Positions 13,100-24,079 of a stretch of 64,000 bases of DNA are shown in pieces. The stretch comes from Anaeramoeba flamelloides (lineage: Eukaryota; Metamonada; Anaeramoebidae): the NCBI GenBank assembly GCA_027625915.1, contig JANTQA010000070.1:10855001-10919000 (forward strand). The letters are read 5' to 3'. Under the pieces are notes generated by a model. It saw only the letters and a list, made by a program, of their open reading frames with translations, was not told where the DNA came from and did not search any database. Made by a program: the position numbers and the translations under genes. Positions within the stretch are counted from its first letter, which is position 1; every line of letters begins with the position of its first letter.

Positions 13100-16000
13100 T
13101 TACTTTTCACAAAAAATTTCAATTTGTAAAATATCCCAATTACTGGTAGAACCTGCTAAAAAATAGTGGGCTTGTCTTGAACAATATTTATACCCAAAAG
13201 GTGGTTTATATGTCTTACCTAGACTTGAATAGCTAGATTTATTCATATTTTGTTTTCTACTTCCTAATATCAAATCACCTCCTCCTCCAAATGATGGTCC
13301 ACGATCTGGATAGCAACCTAATTCGTAAAATTGGTGCTGATAAACAGGCATTCTTAAAGGTTCTTTAAAATTTCGATCCAGACTAATTAAGGAAAAAAGA
13401 AATGATTTATTTTCTGTTGATTGCTTCCTTTCGCTTATTGAATCCCAATCTATTGCTGCAAATCCTCCAAATAAGGATTTATTATTTAATTTGATTAGAA
13501 TTATGGATTTTCCTTTATTGTCGCATTTTTGATGGAAGGTTTGTTTTTCCCATCCGTCTGTTCTTGAATTGAATCTTCTTTGTAAATTTGAATTGCATCC
13601 GGCTTCTTTGATCCATTTTCTGAGTTTTTGAAGAAATTTTGGATTATTTTCTCTTTCTAGGATTTCTGATTCTTCTAAAAATATTTGATCAATAACTTTT
13701 AATTTAAAAGGGGATTTGGGAAATATTTGACCATTTATTGAGAAATTTATTTGATATTCTCCTTCTTCTTTGAATAAATATTCTCCAATTATTGTTTTAT
13801 TTATTCCTTTTTGAAATTTGGTTATTTCAGTGATCATTTCATTAGAATTTGATTTGAAAATTTCAGCTTTGATATTGAATTCTTGGGCATTTATTATTTC
13901 ATTAAATTTATTTTTAAGAAGAATTGAAAATTTCAATTTGTTTTTTAATTTAATTTCATCAGATAAATTGATTTGGGTTTTATTGAGATCAAAAGGAAAA
14001 TTTAATTTCCAATTTTTCAAATTTTGCAAAAGATCATTTGGAATTAAATTTATTTTCTTAAATTTTGAATTGCAAATTAATTGATTCTGTTTATTTTTAT
14101 TAAAAATTGATGTTAATTTTTTCAATTTAAAAAAATTGAGCAATATTTGTTGATAATCATTATATTTTTTGCAAATTTCAATTTCTTTTATTATCATTTC
14201 AGATTTTTTCAAATTTTCAATTTCTTTTTGAATTTTATTTGATTGGTGGCTTAATTGGATAAATTTTTCATTTTGATGAATTGATATTTCTTCATTCATT
14301 TTCTTGAATTGATGTTGGGTTAATTTATTTAATTTTTGATAATTTTTGTTGATCAATTTTAGATTAATTTGTTTTTCTTTTAAGGATTTGAATTTTTCAT
14401 TTTGAATTCTTTCAACAAATTCTAATTTTTTATCTTTGATTGAATTTATTTTATTGATTAATTCTTCCAATTCATCTTGTATTTTTTCATATCCTTCTTT
14501 GAGATTTACTATTTGATTGCATCTTCTATGATTAATATTTAGACAATATCCACATAATAATTGTTGATGATCAAGACAAAAATATTGAAGAGGCTGATTT
14601 TTGTGTTCATTACATAATCTTGGGAATTCTGAATTTGTTTTTTCTTGAGTTATTATGTGTGTGTGTATGGTTGATTAAAAAAATTTTAATTCGATAATAA
14701 AAAAAAAAAATAGAATTAAATGGGATTTATTGAAAAAAGCAAGAGAAAAAAAAAAAAAAAGAATTCTAAAGAAAACGAAATAAAATTCAAACTTTTGATT
14801 AATTGCATTTCAGAAAATAATTTAAAAAATCCAAATGAATTTGATTGATTAATTTTGGTTTCTAATTTTTTAAATTCATTAAGAAGTTTTTGGGTTGTAG
14901 TTTTTGAACTATTGATTGTTTGTTTTTCAATTTTCATAATTGATGAAATTTGTTCAAAAAAATCATTGGTTAATTTTATTTCATTTTGTTCAAGTAAATC
15001 TAATAACTTTTTTTGTTTCTTATAAAAATTTGTTATTTCTGTTAAAATGGTTTTCTTATTTGTTTTGAGATTTTTTTTAGAATTATTTAATTGTTCAAGG
15101 TTTTCATTGATTCTTTCAAAATGATTTTGAGTGTATTGTTTTTGTTCATTGATTAATTCTTGATAAAAATCCATTGATTGATCAAATGAAATTATTTCAT
15201 GATTTGTATGTTCAAAGTTGCATTCAGAGCAAATTAATTTTTGACAATTCTTACAATATCTGGAAAGTTTACTCTTTTGATGGATTGGGCAGTTTTCGGT
15301 GAAATTTAAATCCTCTTTTATTTTATTATTTGTTATTTGAAAAAAAATAAGAGCAAAAATATTGTTTTTGATTTTTTTAAGAGTAAAATAAATATACAAT
15401 AGAAAAAGTAATTTAATTAAAAAAACAATTAAGGTGAATATTACATTGAGAGAAAAAAAAATTGAATTTGATTAAATGTTGATATTTTTTTTGTTTTTTT
15501 TTTTTCAAGATTTTGAATGAAAGATGAAATATAAATTGAAAATTTATTATGTGAATAATTGAAAAGAAAGAAAAAAAAAAAATTGAAATATAAAAAGGGT
15601 TTATAAGAATCAATTGGTCAAAAATCAAAAAAAAAAACCAATACTATCTTTAATTAAGGACTCATAAAAATCACATCCACAATACTCTTGGTTAATTTAA
15701 TTTGATAAGTGATCATGAATATTCATTTGTTAGGGATCATTATTTAATTGTTGTAATTACTTTTTTCTTTTTGATCTGATTTGCTTTATCCATTAGAATT
15801 TTTAGCCTTTGCTTTTTTGTTTTTACTTTCGAGTTACTTATATTTCGTGTTTCAGTGCATCAGTATTAGCAAGTAAGCACTTGATCTTTTTCCATTGTAA
15901 CTCTTCTTCCATATATAAAGAAGATTCGACCAGGGGAAAAATGGATTAAAATAAAAAAATATTTATTTGATCCCAAAAACATTTTGAAATTTTCAAAGAA

Positions 16001-17277
16001 AACAAGGCTAAATTAAAATCAATTTTTTTACCTTCTTGGTTCTTTTAATGTCTACTTTATCTAAAAATATATATTTATACCTCGACACTCAAATCTATTT
16101 TATTTTAAAATGAAGTGAAAAATAAGAAAAGCAATCGGATTATGATTTTTGATCATTTACAAGGAAAATTTTTAAATTGGATTGTAAAAAATGGATTTTC
16201 TTCAAAAAGTTAAATTCTGAAAAAAACGAAATTTTAACAAGATCTCTTGGCTCAGTATTTCAGTTAAGCCAATAAATATGTTGTTAGTTCTAAAAATAGT
16301 CTTCACTAAACATTAAACCTGGGGTCCCCCTTAAATTCAAATCAAAACAAAAAATAAAATTTGATCTCGAAAGTACAAGAAGAAAAAGCCGATTAAATCT
16401 TTTTAGTTTTCCTTTTGAATTGATCTTGCTTGATCTTTTTCTTTTTTCTCTTGGATCTGTTCTAAAATCAAGATTTTACTTGGCTTGTAATCAAAAATTT
16501 CAATTTTTATAATCGGAAAAACGATGGTCTTGGTTATCAATAAGAAAAGTCAAATCACAAATTTTTGAAATTTTGTAAATTTATTTGAAGGATCTTGTTG
16601 AATTTGAAAGAGGAAATTTTAGAAAAAGAAGTAATAAATCTTATTTAAGAGTCTTCAATCTTGGTTCACAGAGTAGTCTAATCGTATTCCCTAATAAAAA
16701 GTAAAATTGAAATTTAGGGTTTAAACTTTTGTAATTTTTATCATTTGGTTTGAACATTTATATTGTCAAAATAACGTAAAATAAAGTTTCTTAACTCATT
16801 TTGGCAGTTTTTCAATTTTTTTTAAACAAAAGACAAAAAGAGAAAAGAAAGAAGATAAATTGAGAAAATAAAAAGAAAGAAAAGAAGTTGAGTCTTTAGA
16901 CGCCAAACTATAGCTAAACAGACTCACAAAAAAAAACTAATTGTTCTTTTTTGAAATTTGTTTATTCTTCAAAAAGAAATACAAATACTCGATAAAAGAT
17001 CAGGATCAAAAAAACTAAAAGAGGAAAAAAAAAAAAAAAAATTAAAAAGAAAGTAAAAACACAAACTTGATTTAGGATCGGTTCTCACATGTTTACTAAA
17101 TCTTCTCATTTGATGCATTGAATCACATTCTTTACACTGGTTTTCTTCACAATCGTGGCAATAAACTATAGCTTTGACCTTTCGATTATCTTCAAGGCAA
17201 GCATCACACCAAATAATTTCTTCTTCTTTTTCTTTTGAGTTTTCTTCTTTTGGTTGAATTGGGAGAAAGGTTGTCAT
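13100..17277 (-). CDS. Gene B: paralogue of gene A, triple B-box, filamin, TLDc protein (3 exons)
   Basis: Exons 17277-17067, 15314-14793 and about 14643-13100 give roughly 758 residues with the same order as gene A: B-box, B-box, coiled coil, B-box, coiled coil, filamin-like repeat, TLDc. B-box 1 begins WCDACLEDN, B-box 2 begins CPIHQKSKLSRYC, and B-box 3 reads CNEH, FCLDH, LLCGYC and NHRRC. TLDc hallmarks are SRTDGWEKQTFH, CDNKGKS, FGGFAA, FLFSL and FGGGGDL. All introns are phase 1. The intron-2 acceptor used in A and C (TAATAG) is TAATAA here. The next AG, six bases downstream, keeps the frame and drops two codons, so I place exon 3 there. Intron 1 is 1752 bases, much shorter than in A, and carries an R3 repeat. 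Gene A lies about 4.6 kb further along the same strand, so the pair looks like an old tandem duplication. Confidence 0.83.
15600..15960 (+). repeat. R3a: dispersed repeat in intron 1 of gene B
   Basis: It is about 360 bases long and similar to R3b (inverted) and more weakly to R3c. Its best-conserved part is AGTAAGCACTTGATCTTTTT, followed by ATATAAAGAAGATT. No inverted ends or pol III boxes are recognised. Confidence 0.6.
15960..17066 (-). repeat. Conserved intron-1 segment, copy B
   Basis: This is homologous to 7080-8329 (A) and 50886-52200 (C). It includes the poly-A/TTAAAAAGAAAG block next to the donor and the conserved stretch near 16240-16290. Confidence 0.65.
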
Positions 17278-18040
17278 TTTCGTTTTATTATAGTTTTTTG
17301 AAATGGTAAATATAGAAAAGTATCAATACTAAATATAAGAAAAGATTACTTTTAAAAAAATGATTTTATTGGGGTTTTCCAAACTCAATACAAAAAGATT
17401 GTAACTTTGAGCAAGCTTTCACCCTTTTTAAACTTTCAAACCGGTTAGACAATTTACCGATTTTTCAAAGACTTTCCAACACTTTTAAATATTTTTCATA
17501 GGAAATAAGTTACAAACTGAAAAGCTTTGAAAAAGTCACAAGAATTTTTTGTCTTTTAGAAAATTTTTTTCGATAAATTTAATAATTTCATCCGATCTTT
17601 TTCAAAAATTTTAAGAAAAAGTAAAAGTATCTTTGATCCAATTGTTTGTAATTTAGAATTCAAAAAACAGTAAATGTTGAAATAAATCATAAGGTACTCC
17701 ACGAAGCAATTCAAGAAGATTACTTTACCAAAGAGATTTTGTTATTTAGTTTTTAAACACATTCTAAGCTCAGAAAAGTAATTTGACCATACCCGTTTAT
17801 TTGATTTATTTTTATAAAACAAGTTTTTGGTTGATGAGAATCAAAGTATTTGTTTTTTTAATAAAGATTGCACTAAAAATCTGAAATAAAATTCAACGCA
17901 TTTCAAGTCTGTTACACACGAATTGAACTTTACAAAAAGTTTTCATTAAACTTGCATAAAATTGTAGTATCTATTCAGACAAAATTAAGGTTTTTACCTC
18001 AAAACTCAAAACAAAATAAAATATTGAAAAAAGGATAAAA
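17278..18040. other. Upstream region of gene B
   Basis: The first 120 bases resemble the upstream region of gene A; the similarity then stops. The 167-base block seen before A and C is absent. No gene is seen. Confidence 0.45.
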
Positions 18041-18800
18041 CATTTAAGGGACTACAAGACAAGGAAAATTTTTTCAAAAAAAAATCTCTAAATTTTGTAT
18101 TTTTGAAATACACTCATATAATAAACATTATTATACATAACAATTTTCAAAAAGAATAAGAAAATTAATAGATATTAATAGGAATTGAAAAAAAAATGAA
18201 AGTTTTCATTAATATTTTTTTCATTTTTAATTGTAAAATTTTTGAATTTTTTAATTGACTTAGTAGAGAGATTATTTTCAAGTATTTTTTTAATAATCTA
18301 AAAAGAAACATATTTTTCAATTTTAAAATAGCACGAAACATTTCAATCAAAAGATATCGCTAAATTAAATTGAAAATCTGGTTTTTTATCTGTTTTTCGA
18401 ATATTTTTTATCATTTTATTTATTCCAGGTTTGAGTTTTTATATACATTCCCGATTTTTTTCTACAAATTGCTTTAACATTTATTCTTTTTTCAATCTTA
18501 ATATTCAATCAGAAATTAATTCATTTCAAATTTTTCCAATAAAAAAATACCCTAAAAATTCGTGTTTTTTTCAAATGTCGGAAATTTTGAAAAGGGGGGT
18601 ATTCGGATTTTCATGGGTTTAATAGCTATCCTTTTTTTATTACATAAAATTATGATAACTTTGAAAAAATCATTTGTAAAAGAAATATAACTGAAATATA
18701 ATGTATAGTTTTTACTAACTTTAATTTTCGGTGTTTAAATTTTCCTTGTAGTGTAGTAACACTTATATATAATTTAATTTCCAAAGATAATATGATGATT
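18040..18800 (+). repeat. R4a: segment duplicated at 35640-37215
   Basis: Stretches such as TTTTTCATTTTTAATTGTAA and ATTACATAAAATTATGA occur in the same order in both places. The second copy has extra sequence in its middle, including the transposase-like remnant. Confidence 0.55.
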
Positions 18801-19834
18801 CTAAACAATTGGAAGATATGATTAAAATTGTTAAGAAACCTCATTTATCAACTTTAAAGAGATGAGTTATCATTTTTAAAAGAAATTCATTTTTTCCAAA
18901 GAAATTTTCCTTCAAAAGATCCCAGATCATTTTTTGAAGGATTTTTTGGATGATCAAAAAGAGATAAAATTTCAAAAAGATTTTTATTTTGAATAAATCT
19001 CACTTTTTGTAATTTCTGCGAGTTTTTTTGAAAAAATAACCTTGAAACTTTCACCTTATTTTAAAAATATCAGAAAATAAATCAAATATGGAATCCTTAA
19101 AGATCTAAAAAATTGATGATTTATTGTATTATGAATATTTATTAAATTTCTTGAAATTGGAAAAATTAAGTAATTTTCTTTTTCAAATATTTATAGTGTA
19201 TACAAGGAACTGTTTGTATTAAATGAGTTATTTGATAATATCTCTATATTTTTTTAATAATTAGATTTATAAATTTGAATTCGTTTGATTTGTTTGAAAA
19301 TCTTTAAAAAATTGAGAAATAATTGTAAAGTCTATTTATAAATTGTAATCCTATGATTTTTACTGGCTCGCTGATAGAAATATTATTTTATCATTAATTG
19401 TTGATGAAATATTATCAAATTTAAAAAGTATTTCTTTTGGTTATAAGTTGAATTTCCCAGGTTTTAAAAAAGTATTTTGGGAGTATTTTTAATTTAATAG
19501 TTTAGTTTTTTTTCTCGTCTATTTTTTTGCCCAATATAGTAAAAAATTGATTACAACTGTTCTTTGAATCAAAAAATTATTTTTTTTGCGAGTTTACAAT
19601 AATTATTGTGTTTTTATTGAAATTAGTTAGATTTTTTAAACTGGGTTATTCTAGAACCTAGTGGTTTTATTTTTAAAGTGTATTTTTCTACACTTCCTTT
19701 ACAGATAATAAGATTTCAATCTTCTTTCTTTATAATAATTTTTTTTAAATAATTTAGAAATATGTTGAATTTTTAACTTTTTAAAATGAGAAAAGTGGAT
19801 CAAAATTTGAAAATAATAATTCATTTCGTAAAAT

Positions 19835-20184
19835 TGTATTAAAAGATAGTTTAGTCCTTATTGTAATCAGATTTTTTACTTCATTTTGCCATTTCAAGAA
19901 GCTATACATTTTTTTTAATTTGTAATTTAAATTTGATACAAGTTTTTTTCTATTTTTACTAGTCCCTTAAACAACTTTTCAATTATTGGAAAATATTTTC
20001 CAATTTTTTTAAAATTATTTAAAAAATTCTTTTTTTGTTTTGGATTTTCACAATGAAGAACAATCCAAGAAGATTTGATATCGTTATAACAATTAATCAT
20101 TTCAATTGAAAGAAGTTTTTGTAAATTTGATTACAATTTGAATTAAGTTAAATTGTGTATCTGGTTGGAAATTCTTGTCACTAT
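19835..20184 (+). repeat. Segment duplicated at 62455-64000 (uninterrupted copy)
   Basis: It matches 62455-62639 on the left and 63841-64000 on the right of R1d. The right part is nearly identical and runs to the end of the window. Confidence 0.78.
20019..20022. other. Empty target site (TTAA) matching the R1d insertion
   Basis: Flanks 19840-20018 and 20023-20184 match 62455-62635 and 63845-64000 respectively. The right flank is almost identical. Only one TTAA is present here, where R1d has one on each side. Confidence 0.82.
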
Positions 20185-20740
20185 TGTTATTCAAATTATA
20201 ATTCAAAGGATCTTCATATTTGTAAGAAATTGATTTTTCATATATAAAATATTTCATCAAAGTAATTGTTTCCATATATTTTTGGAGTATTTTACATTGA
20301 ATTTTAAAAATATTTAAGGCGAAATGTGAAAACCTATTTTTTTGATTTCTAAGATTAAACTATGTTCAGTAAACTTTAGGATTGCAAATGTTATTTAATT
20401 TTTTTGCATCATATAATAAATTTTTAAAATATAATTTTTCAACTTGTAAAAATGTACTCTGAAAAATTATCAAAAAATTTTTTACCTATTAATTACACTA
20501 TATTAAAACAAAATAATCCTTCGTCTTTTCAAAAAAAGGGATTTAAAGGTTTTGTAAAATTTCAAAATTATTTGATTTTTGAAAACAAGTTATTGTATTA
20601 TTTCCTTATTAGAATTTTAACATTTGGGGTTGTATTTTAATTCTAGTTTTTATTTTTTTTTTTTTTTTTTGGAAAGCAGATTGAATATTTAGTTCTTGTT
20701 ATTTGGTAATTAACAGTAAGGTAAAGATATATATTAAATC

Positions 20741-20853
20741 TTTTTTTTATACTTTTTACCTTTTCCAAATTTCCCTTCTTAAGTTGCTTGGGCTCTATGT
20801 TCCTTCTCTTTTTGTTTTTTTAGGTGTTTGGGAAAGGTAAAAAGTATAAAAAA
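20741..20853. repeat. Long hairpin
   Basis: Arms of about 28 bases (20741-20770 and 20826-20853) pair almost perfectly around ATACTTTTTACC and GGTAAAAAGTAT, with a 55-base loop. It lies directly beside repeat R5a. It could be a foldback element or a transcribed hairpin. Confidence 0.5.
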
Positions 20854-20867
20854 TCATTATAAGAATT

Positions 20868-21092
20868 GGTTGACCTGATCGTGACTAACCCAACCAAACT
20901 TGTTCATGATCAGATCTTCGATGAGGACTTATGCAACTGAACTGAATCCAACGAATGCGATCTGAAACCAACCAAAGTGAACCGAATTGAAATTTCCGTA
21001 CTATCTGTCGAGTCGTTACTTGGACCGGGTTTTTGCTGTCGAGTCGGTATCTTGTACTGGGATTTTGCGAAAACAAGATTTGGGAAACTTAC
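20868..21092 (+). repeat. R5a: comparatively GC-rich repeat with an internal 31-base duplication
   Basis: Two adjacent units each begin TGTCGAGTCG and end TTTTTGC or ATTTTGC. It is conspicuously richer in G+C than its surroundings. It matches R5b in the opposite orientation, including GATTCAGTT and TTGCATAAGT. The class is unknown; the short frames inside it are not shared with R5b. Confidence 0.55.
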
Positions 21093-22003
21093 AAAAAAAA
21101 AAAAAATAAAATAATAAAAAAAAAAAATAAAAAAAAAAAAGCAAAGCAACTGAAAAGAAAATTTTGAAAACCAAATCTTATTCTTAAAAACCAGAGCTTT
21201 TTAGATTCAACCCATCTTTAAAGTTCTAAATCAAAATTTAATAAACAGCCTTTTTCATTTGATCTATAGTTGTTCAAATATTTAGAACTCTTTATTAAAA
21301 CAACCTATGGTGGCGATCCAAAAAAAAACGACATAAAAGGAAACAACCACCAGCCCATTCAACACTTGGGGCACAAAAAAAAACTTTTCACTGAAGTTTT
21401 TTCTTTTTTGTAACTATTTTTGACTCTCTTTCATTTCTTGCTTTTCTTTCTCTTTTTCTTGTCTTTTTCCTGAAATAATTTATTCTTTTCATTTTTTAAA
21501 GAAAAGATATCCTTTGAGCTGTAAACCTGCTTACAACACAGTTAGGATAAAAAACCCTAAATACAATTTTAGAGTTTCAGGCAAATAGGAGGTAATTTTG
21601 TTGAATCACCTCTGCTCAACAATAAAAAAAAAAAAAAAGATATATATTAATTAAGAATATGTTGAAATATTGAGTAAAAGTATATTCTGAAAGTGAAAAA
21701 TGTCTTCAGAATTGAGATATTGGTATAAATTCTTGAGGAGTATTGAAATATTTGAAACATGATAAAATGGTTCAGACCTTTCAATCCCAAGATCTCCCAA
21801 AAAAGATTTCAAAAATTTGACTCACTTTATAATGTTAATGGAAGCTGTTTTGGAGGGTTTATTCCAGTATTCTTCTCTAAAAAATATTTTCAAATTTTTG
21901 GATCAGAATCATTTTTTCTAATTTTGCAAATTTTAGTTTTGATTTTTTGAATTTTTGTTTTTCTTGTGTTTTTCTTTTTTTTTTTTGATTTCTTTTTTTC
22001 TTT

Positions 22004-22035
<32 letters not shown>

Positions 22036-22202
22036 CTTTTGCAAAAGATAATGTGGAAAAAAAAAAAGATCTTCGAAAAGACCAATTATCACTATGGGAA
22101 TGAGACGATGAAATGTCTTCTAAAATGGATTTAATTATTCATAAAAAATCTTGTTGTTCAACTTTTTTTCAATGAAAGTTCAGTTATAAAAAATCTGTAA
22201 TA
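21093..22202. other. Intergenic region without recognised gene
   Basis: It contains pyrimidine-rich and A-rich tracts, notably CT-rich 21400-21500 and T/C-rich 21950-22040. A small stem (GAGGTAATT to ATCACCTC, about 21589-21612) is visible. No convincing RNA or protein gene. Confidence 0.35.
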
Positions 22203-22410
22203 CTCATTTCAAAAATTGTGACTCATTTTTTTTTAGTTTATGGTTTTATTTTTTTTTTTTATAATTTTTAAAATATTAGGTTTTTATATATTGAGAAGGA
22301 CTTAAAAGTGTATTAACAAAACAGATTTAATAATTAATTGTACTTCAATACTAAAAAGGTATAGTTTTTTTCAATTTATTATTTCAGGTGAGTCCCAATT
22401 TTTGAAATGG
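22203..22410. mobile_element. R2a: about 208-base inverted-end element
   Basis: The left end reads CATTTCAAAAATTGTGACTC, and the right end is its inverse with one change. It is closely related to R2b (62239-62446). The interior is T-rich and non-coding. Confidence 0.7.
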
Positions 22411-23292
22411 TGTTTATATGGAAGTATCTTGATGAAGATTTTTTTTTGGATAAAAAAAATTAACAAAAAGAATCAAATATAATTGAATTGTTTGTTTTAA
22501 TGGATATTATTGATTTTTTGTGATAATACCCTTGAAGGTTCAAAAATGTAAAATAAAGCCACCAATTGATTAGTTTGATTCCCCAAACACACTTTCCTAT
22601 TTTTCTGGTGTTTACATACATCTTTATAGATTAAGTTTAGTAACAGTTTGATGTTTATGAAATTACGATCGATGAGTGGATTTTTTTAAAATTGTAATTT
22701 TTATTTTTTTTTTTGATATTTTACTTTTTTGATTATTTTTTTTTAAATAATTTTTTTTTTTTTAGAAATTTTCATTTTGAAACCGAATAAAAATCTTTTT
22801 TTATGGTTAAATTAAAAAAAATCAAGTAAACCAAGTAAAAATATTCTTAAATATATCAAAAATTTCGATATACACAAATTAAAATATTTGAAAATAAATA
22901 AATTGTTTCCAATTGAAAATAACGCAAACACTTTTTAAAATTTAAAAAATATTTTTTAATATTACCCTTTCATAAAAATTGAAAATTTAAAATATAATAT
23001 TGATTATGGAAATTTCATTGATATATATCCTTAATATTAAGAAGCTCTGTTTTTTTTTCTGATTAATATTTTTCGAAATCTATATTTATAATAAAATTCT
23101 ATTAACCACTGGGATTAAATTTTTTAGTATCAAAATAATCTCGACTTTCGAATATCGAAAATATTTTTTGAAATTCTGAGCACTTTTATATTTTTTTTTT
23201 GAAAAATTGATGTAGAGGAAAATTTGAAATCAAAGAATAAGTTTATTTGTTAAATTAGAATATTTTTCCAGAGAGTTTATGTTATTTAAATA

Positions 23293-23443
23293 CAGTCAGT
23301 TCCACTTTTAAGGCACAAACTTTCATGAAATTTTAAGGCACAAAAAACAATCTCAAATTAAGGCACAAAATTCAGATTCAAGTAAAATAATTTGTGTAAA
23401 AAAAAAAATTCTAAATTTTGTACCTTAAATTTGAAACTGACTG
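23293..23443. mobile_element. 151-base mariner-like MITE
   Basis: The ends read CAGTCAGTTCCACTTTTAAG and, inverted, CAGTCAGTTTCAAATTTAAG, flanked by TA at 23291-23292 and 23444-23445. The unit TTAAGGCACAAA occurs three times inside, and once more in variant form in the right end. Confidence 0.82.
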
Positions 23444-23451
23444 TAATAGTA

Positions 23452-23620
23452 GTACTACTATCAACAATAAATTCAACAGCCTCAAGATTTTTAAGTGCTG
23501 AGATGTTGATTATATTGTGAATAAACTCTATTGTCATGAGTGAAATGATAATTAAAGTAGTAATAGTTTTGTCTAACTTGGAATTTTCATTTTTATTTTT
23601 TCATACTAGTGGTGTGTTGT
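23452..23620. repeat. Segment shared with 38405-38600, copy 1
   Basis: About 120 bases are well conserved, including AGCCTCAAGATTTTTAAG and GTTGATTATATTGTGAATAA. On the minus strand one frame reads LMTIEFIHNIINISALKNLE, which resembles a leucine-rich repeat. It could be a gene fragment, but it is too short to assign. Confidence 0.45.
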
Positions 23621-24079
23621 GATAAACAATTTTAAACATTCCAGTATTAATTTATTTCTAATTACACATGACTTTTTCAACACAAAAGATTATAAAAAAT
23701 TGAATTTTCAACAAGAAAAAGGAAATGACATAATAAATAAATTTAAATACTTTTCTAGTATTGTTTTGAGGATTTTTTTAAAAAAAAAAAATGTTGAACA
23801 TAAAATTTTTCAAGACTTTTTTTCAGTAATTTTATTATGATTGTCTGTATATCATTCAAAATATCAAATACAATGATATAATTTTTCGTTATATATTGTA
23901 CCATACCAAAATTTATTCAAAAATTTGTTCCATTTTAACACTTTTTTTTTTTTTTTTTTTTTTTTTTTAGGGATTTAATAAGATTATGATCAAGAAAAAA
24001 AGAATAATAGTAATCATCATAATAAGAACAAATTAAAATATCCCATTGGATTTTGTTTTTGTTTTTTTTTTTTCCACAA

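Noticed and set aside
13818-14084. Plus-strand frame of 88 codons
   Set aside because: It lies opposite the filamin part of gene B and is a shadow of it.
20885-21149. Two minus-strand frames over R5a
   Set aside because: The second copy, R5b, does not keep these frames, so they are chance openings in a GC-richer repeat.
21877-22092. Lysine-rich minus-strand frame
   Set aside because: It is a translation of a T/C-rich tract with no start context or homologue.
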